Source: Xenorhabdus hominickii (GTDB taxonomy: Bacteria; Pseudomonadota; Gammaproteobacteria; Enterobacterales; Enterobacteriaceae). Taken from it: 64,000 nt of DNA. Below the pieces are notes generated by a model, which was not told the DNA's origin, did no database searches, and saw only the letters and a program-made list of their open reading frames with translations. Positions 34,453 to 46,400 of this stretch are shown piece by piece (the stretch's first letter is position 1; each line of letters opens with the position of its first letter). The DNA lies in assembly GCF_002632725.1 (NCBI RefSeq), contig NZ_NJAI01000002.1, positions 218,640 to 282,639 of the forward strand, in the 5' to 3' direction. The translations under genes and the position numbers were made by a program.

Positions 34453-37400
34453 ATGGGAAAATCATCTAACCGAAGTACAGAATACTTCTTTACTGGTAGA
34501 TATGAAGATGATAACGACGGAAATACGATACATGCTATAGGCGTTGGTGGTGTCATTAACGCTTATGGTGGCAATGATTACATTGTCGTCGCTTCTGTTG
34601 CTGCAACCGTTAATACAACGTGGGGACACGATACGGTTGTCGGTGGTGCGGGTTACCTCAATATTAATGATACAAGCGGATCTCTGACTGTAAAAGGCGG
34701 TTCGGGATACACTTCTATCAATAAAACCCAAAGTGGCACGATAGAATTTGCTGGCGCGGCGGGTGGGTTGAAAATCAATCATGCCGGTGACAATGGCGCT
34801 ATCAATTACTCTGGTGTGTCTGGCTACAATAGCATTACTCGCAAAGGTGTACAGGGTAATATCCGTTTTGAAGGTGCAGGCGCCTATAACAGCCTGTACT
34901 CAGATGTTAAACACGGTGATATCTATTTTGCCGGTGCGGGTGGTTATAACAAGATTATCCGTAAAGGATCAGCCAGTGATTTTAGCGGCGAAGGGATGGA
35001 ATACGCCAAAGCCGAGGATATTGTACTAAGCAATGCGACCATGAATGGTTCATGGATTGGCAGCGATCATCAGGTAACCGGCGTTAAATCAACTCGGGAA
35101 CCGAATACCTACCTCTTTGCTTTTGCGGACGATGATTATACCAAAATAAATAAAGTCCAGCTCTGCAATGATCCTGAAACCGGGAAACTCATATATCATT
35201 CAACGTCCTGGTATAAAGAAGGTAATCACCTTAAAGGTCTTGAAAAACAAGAGATTTCGGCTGACAGGGGGTTTGTGGATGTCAATACTGATGGTGCATA
35301 TACTCTGTCAAACCTGACCGTTGAAAATCAGCAAGCTTTCACCATTCAAGCAGTTAAAGAAAAATTGACTGAAAACGAATGGGTAGCCTATGGCGATGGT
35401 ATCCAGATTAATGCAGCAGATATCATTTTGTCTGATGCCAAATTGGGGGGATATGCGGTTTACGGTGATGGAACTACTGTCGATGTCACAGCAGTGAAAT
35501 CCAATCGTACGCCAAACACCTATGTGTATGCCAAAAAACTGGGCATATACACAAAAATTGTCGTGGTTGAGCTGAAGAACGATCCGGCAACCGGAATACT
35601 GCAATACATCGCACGTCCTTGGTATAAAGAGGGCGATTATACGACCAATCTGGCAAATGAGATAATTTCTGCCGCCAACGGTTATAATGCGATGGAAACT
35701 GGCGGTTACTCTTTGAGCAATCTTCATTACCAAGCTCCGACGGTTAACATCACTTCCGAGCGTGTTGCCAAAATAAGCGAATATAGCGAGCAGGCATTAT
35801 TTAAATCAGAGAATGATGGCGGTGAAAGTTCTGGCGATGTTCGTTTTGAAGGTGCTGGTGGTGGTAACGTTATTAAATCCAACGTAACACGGGGCAATGT
35901 TTACTTTAATGGTGCCGGTATTGCCAATGTTATTGAACATAGCTCTGAGTTTGGTAACACCGAGTTTAACGGTGCTGGTGGTGCAAATGTCATCGTTAAA
36001 AAAGGTCAGGAAGGGAATCTGATCTTCAATGGTGCTGGTATTGCTAACGTACTGCTTCATCAGGGGAAACGGGGTGATATGGAAGTCAATGCCGGCGGAG
36101 CAGCAAATGTGCTGGTTCGCGTTGGAGATGGGCGTTATCTTGCTCATCTTCTGGCAGTTGGCAATATCTCCATTCATAAAGGCAACGGTGATAGCCGTAT
36201 CTCAATGGGCGGCGGTTTTAATACTCACACCCAAATTGGTCACGGTAATGCATTCTGGTCTGGTGTGGGCGGCGTTAATGTCCTGACTCAAGTGGGTAAA
36301 GGTAATGTCTCCTCAATTCTTTTGGGCGGCGCAAACGTTCTGACCAAAAACGGTGAAGGTAATTTGGAATCAGCCATGTTTGGCGGTGCCAATGTTATTA
36401 CTCATATCAGCAATAATGACGCTTCTTATTCCGGTTCTTCAAATACAGCGGCAATTACACTGGGTGGTGCCAACATCCTGACTAAAAAAGGCAAGGGTGA
36501 TGTGCAGGCTGTCATGGGCGGCGGTGCCAATGTTCTGACCCATATTGGTAATGGGAAAACCACCGGCATTATGTTGGGTGGGGCAAATATCCTGACCAAA
36601 GTGGGCAATGGCGATACCACGGGCATTATGTTGGGTCTTGGCAACGTTTTGACGCATGTCGGTGATGGGCAAACGCTGGGTGTGATGGCGGCGGCAGGTA
36701 ACATCTTCACTAAAGTGGGGGATGGTACAACTATTGCGGCCATGATCGGTGCAGGTAATATTTTCACTCATGTTGGTGATGGGAATGCGCTGGCATTGAT
36801 GGTTGGGGCAGGAAATATCTTCACCAAAGTCGGTAATGGGGATGCGCTGGCGCTGATGTTGTCATTGGGTAACGTATTTACTCACATTGGTGATGGGACG
36901 AGCGTTGCTTTAATGATCGCCAAAGGCAATATTGCCACCAAAGCCGGTAATGGGAACGCACTCTCCGCCATGATCGGCAAAGGCAATATATTTACTCAAA
37001 TTGGTCATGGTTCCACTTTTGCGGCCATGATTGGCGGGGCAAACGTCCTGACTAAAGTGGGTAATGGCCTGACGGCAGCGTTGATGGTGGGTAAAGCCAA
37101 TATTTATACCCACGTTGGTGACGGAACCAGCATTGGTTTATTTGCTGGCACAGCTAACGTCATGACGAAAGTGGGGAATGGCACAACATTGTCCGCCATG
37201 TTTGGCGAAGCCAATATCATGACCCATATCGGCAATGGCTTAACCGGTGTACTTGCTTTGGGCAAAGCCAACATCGTGACGAAAGTCGGTAATAATTTCA
37301 TGGGTGTTGTTGCCGCATCTGAAGCCAACGTTATCACTCATGTCGGGGATGGCACAACGGCAGCCTTGTTGTCTGGAAAAGGCAATATACTCACCAAAGT

Positions 37401-40400
37401 GGGTAACGGAACCACCGTAGGTTTATTGATTTCCAAAATCGGCAACATCATGACTCATGTTGGCGATGGCACTACAGTTGGATTCGCCAAAGGTGAAGCC
37501 AATATCATCACTAAAGTGGGTGGTGGTCTGGGCATTAATGCCGTCTGGGGCAAAGCCAATATCGTGACGCATTACGGGGATGGTGATCGCTATAACTTTG
37601 CCAAAGGTGAAGCGAATATTGTCACTAAAATCGGAGATGGTCAGGAGATTACTATTGTCCAAGGACAAGCCAATATTGTCACCCATGTAGGTAACGGTGA
37701 TGATTATACCGGCGCTTGGGGCAACGCGAACGTTATCACCAAAGTCGGTGATGGGCGCAATGTGGTACTTGCCAAAGGTGATGCCAATATTGTGACCCAA
37801 ATCGGTAATGGGGATAGCCTCAATGCGTTACTGAGCCAAGGCAATGTGGTCACCAAAGTGGGCGATGGCATACAAGTCACCGCAGCCAAAGGTAAGGGCA
37901 ACATCACGACGACGGTAGGCAATGGTTTAAGTGTGACAGCCGTTCATGGTGACCTGAACATCAATACCAAAGTGGGCGATGGTGTTTCTGTCAACGTGGC
38001 TTGGGGCAAATTCAACGTCAATACCCGCGTCGGTAACGGCCTGAATGTATCCGTCATGAAAGGTCAGGGCAACGCCAATATCCGTGTGGGTGATGGTTTG
38101 AACATCAATGCCTCCTATGCGCGGAATAACGTCGCCATCCAAGTCGGCAACGGTGATTTTTACAGCCTTGCTGTAGCAGAAAGCAACACCGAGAGCAACA
38201 AACTGGGAGCGCTGTTTGATAATGTCAAACAGACATTGCTGGGTTCAGCAGGTAGTCAGGGCATCAGCTATCTGGTTAATGGCGATGAAGCTAATACCTC
38301 GGGAAGTCATAAAGGACACGGCGCGATTGATCTGCCGGAAGTTTCCTCACTGAATGGCCTTAAGCTAACAGAAATCGATGAAGTGACTTCTGATTTGAAA
38401 AATAGCCTGCAAGGTTCGGTGACCGGCGTAGAGACACCAGATATTGATGCTATTCAAAATTCATTGGGCAATGAAAAACGGCTTAGTTCAACCCATGCCC
38501 GCAATTTGATCGTCAATGGTGATTTTGAGCGAGGTGCTGAGGGATGGAAGTTCAGCAACGGTATCGAAGCTGATTTCTCTGCTGAATCGTATGGTCTCAG
38601 TAAGAAAGGTCATGGCGAGCGTGTCAGTGAACTTGATACCGACAAGAATACCGGTATTTATCAATACATCAATGACCTCTCGGCAGGAGAGTCCATCACC
38701 GTTAATTTTGATTTTGCAAGACGCGCTAACATTTCTGCTGACAATGGCATGGAAGTATTGTGGAACGGTAAAGTCGTGTTTTCAGCTTCAGCCGGTAATG
38801 TTGAATGGAAAAATGAGACATTGACTTTAACCGCACAAGCGGGCAGAAATCAGTTGGAATTTAAAGGCACAGGCGAAAGTGATGGCTTGGGCTACATCTT
38901 GGACAACGTAGTTGCAAAATCGATGCTATCAGGCAGTGAGATTACGAACTATGCGAAACAAGATAAAACAGCGCAGAATGCGTTGCAGGATAAAGAAAAA
39001 GCCGAAGCCGATCGTCAGCGTTTAGAACAGGAAAGGGATAAACAACAGGCTGCTATTTCTGGTACACAAGCGCAGTTGGAAAATACCGATCTGGATGCAC
39101 TGAACGCTAGCGGGCAATCACAGCGTGATGCAATCAATGATGAATCCAAGGCGGTGACCGAAGAGCTGATGGCGAAAGTCAAAGGTTTGGAAGCGTTGGA
39201 TCGCCATGCAACCCATGATGGGCCATCGGGTGAACAGTGGCGCGATCAGTTTGCTGGCGGGTTTTTAGGGTCACTCCAAACAAAATTGGATAGTGCCAAA
39301 GAGACTGCACAGCAGCAATTGGCGCGTTCACAGCAAGCCTCTTCAGGACGTTTGGAAGAGATTAAAAACGCGGTTGCCAAATCTGATGCGGGTGTCCTCA
39401 AAGGCGAACAAGACCGTCAGCAGTCTCAACAAAATATTGCAGAAGCTCGCGCTAGCATTGAATCCAGAGAACAAGAAGCTATCGCCCGCATGAAACAGGC
39501 TGAGCAAGCTGAACGTGCCGGAAAATCCGCAGCACAGAAGGCTGAACAGCGTGGTCAGGATGAAGTTTCTGCGGCAGAGATGAAAACTGCGCAGGTACAA
39601 TCCAATGCCCAAAGCGCGAAACTGGATGATAAATATAAGCCGAACCGCATCAACGCAACGAACCACGTACCATCACATAATGTACATGATTCCATTGGTG
39701 CCGGAGCACATTCAGGCAATGGTTTTGGTGAGTTTGGTCGTGATCGTGCTGGTAATAGTGATATTGACCTTGAATCTACCACTGAAACTGACAGTGAATT
39801 CAATGTGGAATTGCAATATCTGAATGAAGATCTGAACGAACTCACGAATGCAAAAGAAGCATTAGGGCGTTTACAGATCAATGCCGGAGTGCGCACCAAA
39901 AAGTCAAATACGCAAAACCAACATGCCGAAACATCTTTGATCCCCGTTTCTGGTGAGACCTTTGCCAATAAATTTGTCAATAACGCGGCAGGGGAACCTA
40001 CCGAGTTAATCAGAAATATACCGAAAATTTCGGGTCTGGATCTCAGCGGATTGAAGGCATTGGGAGACGCAGAGACTCAATCGGTCAATATTAATACTAC
40101 TGATATTAATACCGTTGACAGTAATACCACGGAAAGCTCTGCTGCTGTGAACCGAGCACAGAAAGTTGCCGATGTTTACCGCTGGTTGGATAGCGACAAC
40201 GATCTTGCAACAGAAAATTATATTCCGGTGCCGGGCTTTGAGCGTGTAGACGCAGATATTCCCGATAATCTCAGACAAAAAATGGTGACCTTTGTTGAAG
40301 GCTACCTGAATGGAGCAGAAAACAGCGTACCGAAAGATCAGATATCTTCGCTGGCGAAATTGTTTGTTGATGCCACGATTGATTATGACTGGGATAAGCG

Positions 40401-43400
40401 TGTCGAATTTGTCTCAAGGTTAGAGCATTATGGCTACAGTTTTGAACCGGTGCATGGTGATAAAAGCATTGTGTCATTCTGGTCTGGCAGAAACTTCAAG
40501 CAATACCGCAGTATCCTTGATGCAGCGCAGACTGACGGCAAGAAAGTCGTTTATGACATTGATGTAAAAGGTAACTTTTTTGCCATCGAGCTTAACAAGA
40601 CATTGATGCGTTGGGGCGGTATATACCTTGATTCTGACATTGCGGAACAACATGCCTTGCAATCCGTCATCAATGCGTCTGCCCGGAGCAATACCGGTTT
40701 CTGGAGTTCTCTGTATGCTACCGGATCACGTGATGATGTGTATGTGATCGCTGAAGGCGGTTTGCGGCTCGGCAACTACTTCTGGAATGTTGAATTGCCG
40801 GTGTTGCGTCAATTGCAGCGTGAAGGATTGGTGGGCGAAATCCGTCTGTTGGATAAAGCCGCCAAAGAATATCAGGGTGTTCCGTCTGAACTTATTGGTC
40901 GCAGACTGACAGAAGCGGGTGTTGCCGTAAAAGCCCGTTTTGATTCACTCAGCTTTGAAAAACAGGAAAAACTGCTGGCGTCAAATCCTGACGGATATAA
41001 GCCGGATACACTGATTGATCTGGATATCAAAACAAGCGCCATTGATAATCTGCTCAACCAAGCATTGCCATTCTACGGGCTGCGGACAGAACGCAATTTG
41101 CTGGTACGCGAAGCTGACGGTGAAGGCTTTGAGGTGCGCCCGTGGCCGGGCAACCGAGACAATGGTTTCAAAACGATTATCGTGGAAGATCCGGACGATA
41201 AGGCTCAAATCAAGGCGATTGAGCGTTTTATTCTTGCCAACTATGACGATTACGGGCAATTGCCTGACGCGTTATATCTGGTGGAAGAGCGTATTATTTC
41301 TCATGAGCACGGGCGCACTCGTATTTTGGCTGAGAAAGTGGATGGTCATTGGAATTATCAACCTAAAACTGATCTGATGTCTGCGGGTGAATTGCAAGAC
41401 GCAGCCTATGTTAAGGGCAAAATTCTGGGAGACAGTTACCAGAATGTACTGGATGCGCTCAAGAGTTATGAAAACAGCCTGCAAAACAGCCAAGACTATG
41501 ATTTGGAAGCCGTGGAAAAACTGACTCACTTGCGCCATCAGGTCAACGGCTATTTATTGGGGCATCCAAACTCAGAACGTGTACCCGTATTGGAAAATCT
41601 GTTGTCACAAATCAATGTGCGTATGGATGAATCGCTGGCATTGGCAGAGTCTACTGTGGCGAGTGCAGGAAAAGGCAGTTTTAGTGACTTGTATAACACA
41701 TTGGGCAATGCCAACCTGAAAGATTCGAAGCATCTTTATATTGATGAGCAGGGAAATTTTGTTACCCGTGGTAAATCCAATATTGAGATTGCGGCAAAAG
41801 CAGAAAGTGCAGAAAAAGCCGTTGAACAAATCAAGGCAGCCGTAACTAAAGAATACGGTCAATCAGTGTCTGATGCGGTTTTTTCAGACTTGACCTCCCA
41901 TAAATTGTCGAAAGATGGCAAGGGCATTGATGTCTCTGGTTTGAGAAAATTACACCAAGCCATTGAACAGCAATTGTCTCCGGTCAGTGCCACTCTGTTT
42001 GTCTGGAAACCAAGCGATCACAGTCGATTGGGACATGCTGCCCTGCAAATCGGACAAGGACGTGTTGAGATTAATGTTGAAAACGCGGGTGATTTCAATG
42101 AGAAAAACTACGTCAGTTGGTGGCCGAAAGGTAGTAAATCGACCAACATTAGCCGTATTTTTGATGTTTCTACTCCAGATAATCCAAATGTAAAAATACG
42201 TTGGAGAGATCTCAGCCAGCCAGCGGGACAAAGTGAATCACTGGAGCTGGATGTTGCTTCTGAAGAAAAAGATAACTTTGGCTTGCAAGATGGTACGCGC
42301 AAGCTGAAGAAATTCATTGAAAAATTACAGGCCGCAAAAGGTGTAGACGCGAAATTTGAAGATATCAGTGAAGGTTTTGCTATGGCGGCGCTGGCGAATC
42401 CTAGTCTGCTGCAATCTGCGGGTATCCCGGAGCATATTTCTCGCCCGTTCCTACAGCAATGGGAAGACAGTAGCGTTGACATGCTTGAAGTGGGCAAAAA
42501 TTTTGCTGAAGCACTGCGTATTGCAGCCAAGCAGCAAACGCCTGAATTAACCGAAAAACGCATCACCAATGTTATTCGGCAATTTGCCGAACACGAACTG
42601 AGCAATATTCAGGACTTCAAGGCCAGCGAGGGTGACTCGGGCCGTGTATTCCGCATCAATCTGGCCGGATTGGATGTCGCGGCGATGCATGCGGAATGGA
42701 ATAAAATCAGCCAAAACCCAGATACCCGTTACCAACTTCTGACAGATAACTGTTCCAGTATTGTCGCCAGAGTCCTCAAGGCGGGTGGTTCTGATAAGGT
42801 GATCGGCCATACATGGCGGCCACACTTTGGCGTTTGGACACCGACTGAGTTATTCAACTATGGGCAGGCGTTGCAGGAAGCACAGGTTGAAATTACCACC
42901 AAGAAGCACAATCGTATTGTTGGTAACGATTTGACAACGCCGGGACACGCCGAAAATAAAGACAAATTGCTGGAAAAAGTTGCCATTGACAATGACGGTA
43001 CACCACCACGTGACAGAGAGCCATTCAATCCAGTAACACGCTTCTTAAATAATGAACTTTATGGTGCCAAAGACGTTCGCCGCAAAGTAAATGAAGATAC
43101 TCAGATATTACTGGATTATGCGGTCAGCAACGGCACTGCGGATAAAGTGACATTACGCGGTGAGGCCGGTCGTCTGACAGGTTATTACCATTCTGCCAAG
43201 CAGGAAACAGAAGCTGCTACCGCGCAGGAATCCACGAAAAAAATTGTGTTGTTCATTCATGGCTCCGGTTCATCTGTGGAAGAACAAGCCGGCGCTATCC
43301 AGAGTCATTATCAAAAACAGGGTGTTGATCTGCTGGCAGTAAACCTGCGTGGCTATGGTTCCAGCGATGGCTTTCCGAGCGAACAAGGCGTATATCATGA

Positions 43401-46400
43401 TGCCCGCACGATGTTCCATTATTTGGTTAACGATCGTGGCATCAAGCCGGAAAATATCATCATTCATGGTTACTCAATGGGTGGGGCGATTGCGGCAGAT
43501 CTGGCTCGTTACGCAGAACGCAATGGACAGGCTGTTTCTGGTTTATTGCTTGACCGTCCAATACCAAGCATGACCAAAGCTATTACGGCTCATGAAGTCC
43601 CCAACCCTGCTGGGATCACTGGCGTATTGGCGAAGTCAATCAATGGGCAGTTCTCGGTAGAAAAAAATCTGCAAGGTATCTCAAAGCAGACGCCAATCAT
43701 GCTGTTGACCGACAATGAAGGGTTGGGCAACGAAGGTGAAAAACTGCGTGCCAAACTTGTCGTAGCGGGTTATCAGGTATCAGGTGAGCAAACTTTCTAT
43801 GGTCATGAAGCTAGTAGTCGGTTGATGAGCCAATATGCCAATCAGATTGTTTCAACACTTTCCGAGCCTCAGACTAATGAATCAGAGATACTTAAGGGTA
43901 TAAAAAGTGATCTGAAACGTTACGGTGAAGCGCTGCAACCGCAGGCAGACAGCCTAGGCAAGAAACCGAAGGATATCCGTACAACGAAGGATTTCCTGGC
44001 GGGCTATAAGCAGGGCAATGCAGAGCGGACAGTAGATGGTTTCCGTTCAGACATGAATATCAAGCAATTGGTGGATCTGCTGGTTAAAAATAACTGGAGT
44101 GCGGAACAAAAAGGTGCTTTAGCTTGGGAAATTGAAAGCAGAGCCTTGAAAATCACCTTCCAGCCGAAATCTGAGAAATTCAATCGCTTGTTCCGTGATA
44201 TCGCTTCAACAGGTGTTTCTGATATCAAAGCGAGTGAACAACTGGCACCACAATTGCTATTGTTGAACCTGTCAAACGATGGCTTTGGTGGGCGTTGTGA
44301 TCCATTGTCGAAATTGGTTCTGGTGGCGAAGCAACTTGAAAACGATGGTCAGAATGGGGTTGCCCGTCAATTGCTGGAAAAAATGTATTCGGCAGCAGCC
44401 GTACTCAGCAATCCGGATTTGTATTCTGAAACTGAGCGTGCCAACGCGAATAAACTATTGGGATCTTTGGCGGCACTCCATGCCATGAATCCGATGACAG
44501 ACACATCCATCAAAGTGTGGAAAGAGAAACTGGAAGGTGAAAAATCCCTGACTGTTGATGGTGTCATTCAGAAAATTACTGCCAGAAGTTCGGAAGGTAA
44601 ACCTATACTGCTTGAACTGGATGCGCCAGGCCATGCGATGGCAGCATGGGCGAAAGGCACTGGTGAGAATCGCGTTTATGGTTTCTATGATCCGAATGCG
44701 GGGATTGTCGAATTCTCGTCAGCGGAGAAATTTGGCGCTTATGTGACTCGTTTCTTCGGTGGACCCGACCTGAATATGGCACAAAGCTACAAATTGCCAA
44801 AGAACGCGGCAGGGGAAATTGTCTTCGCGCGCGTGGTGGTGATAGATGGTGATGTCTTGGCAACCTATCGTCCAAGACATGCTGATAAAATCACTATGCG
44901 AGACATGCTGGAGCTGCCGGTATTTGATGATACCCCAATCAAGAAACCTGTAGAGATTAATGCGGCTGATGGAGTGAAAAAACCATTAAGTGACAACGCA
45001 TTGGAAAATCATGTTCGTGTGAATAACCAGAACGTTGACTCTTGGGTAAATGTTGAGGTCAAACCGCAGTCTGAAAATAGCGACAGTCGCTTTAGCGGTC
45101 AGATTATTATCCAGACAGAAAATGACCCTGTGGTTGCACAGTCATCGGCAAATCTGGCAGGCAAACATCCTGATTCCAGTGTGATTGTCCAGCTTGATGC
45201 TAGTGGTAAATATCGTGTGGTGTATGGCGATCCGGCTGCTTTGTCTGAAAAATTAAAATCTGAAAAATTACAGCCCGGCAAATTGCGTTGGCAGGTTGTA
45301 GGGCATGGTCGTGAGGATACTGCATACAACCATACTCGCATGAGTGGCTACAGTGCCGTAGAATTGGCCTTGATGCTGCGACAATTCAATACTGACTTTA
45401 AGCAAGTTGGGGCGCCTGAACATATCAGCCTTGTCGGTTGCTCGTTGATCCGTGATGACAGTCGTGATGGTTTTGCTCGTCACTTTATTTCGGAATTGGA
45501 TAGCCGAGGTATCCGTACCGCAGTATCAGCGCGTAGCAGTGAAGTTGCGGTGGACAGTGTAGGTCGGAAATACACGCGGGATGCGCAGGAACAGTGGGTT
45601 AATAAACTCACAGATAATAAGATTGTGCTGGGTTGGAATGATAAAGGTGAAGTGGAAAGCCACTTTGAGCGCATCCGTCGGGGGATCTCTGAAAATGATA
45701 TTACCCTGTCTCGCGTGGGGCAAACCGATATTGATGCCAAAGTCAAAGGCGCGATCGCGGATAATACAGAGATATTCCATGCGCCGAAACGCTCTGAAAA
45801 TGTGGATGATCATTCATCAGCCACATCATCCTCGGTGGCATCATCTTCTAAAAAGCACCTGAGCTATTCTGGCAATATTCAGGTACAGGTCGGTGATGGT
45901 GAGTTTAACGCCATTAACTGGGGAACCACCAATGTGGGTATCAAGGTTGGTGCGGGCGGCTTTAAGTCTCTGGCTTTTGGTGATAACAACGTGATGGTTC
46001 ACGTTGGGAATGGTGACAGCAAACACAGCGTTAACATCGCCGGTTATCAGGCATTAGAAGGTGCTCAGCTATTTGTGGGTAACCGAAACGTCAGCTTCAA
46101 CTTAGGGCGCAGCAATGATCTGATTGTGATGCTGGAGAAATCCATTCCAACACCACCATTGATCAACCCATTTGATGGTGCGGCCCGTATTTCTGGTGCA
46201 TTGCAAAATATTGCCGGTTCATGGAGTTCACCTGATTGGCTGACTGCCCAAAATCAGCAATGGACGCTGGAAGGGGCGAAGAAATTTGTCAGTGACTTGT
46301 CAGGTCTTGATCTGACCAGCAGTGTCAAATATGAAACCCTGACGGCCCTCAATTCAGAAAACGATCGTAGTAGCCGAGGGCTGAAAAGTGATCTCGACAG

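Noticed and set aside
36115..38160. Regular repeats that could suggest a CRISPR or satellite array
   Set aside because: The DNA units differ from copy to copy and lie in one long reading frame; they are the MARTX B repeats.
38950..44900. Actin cross-linking (ACD) or RRSP effector in RtxA
   Set aside because: No matching motif; the region is accounted for by the coiled coil, DUF1-like, RID, ABH and MCF-like domains.
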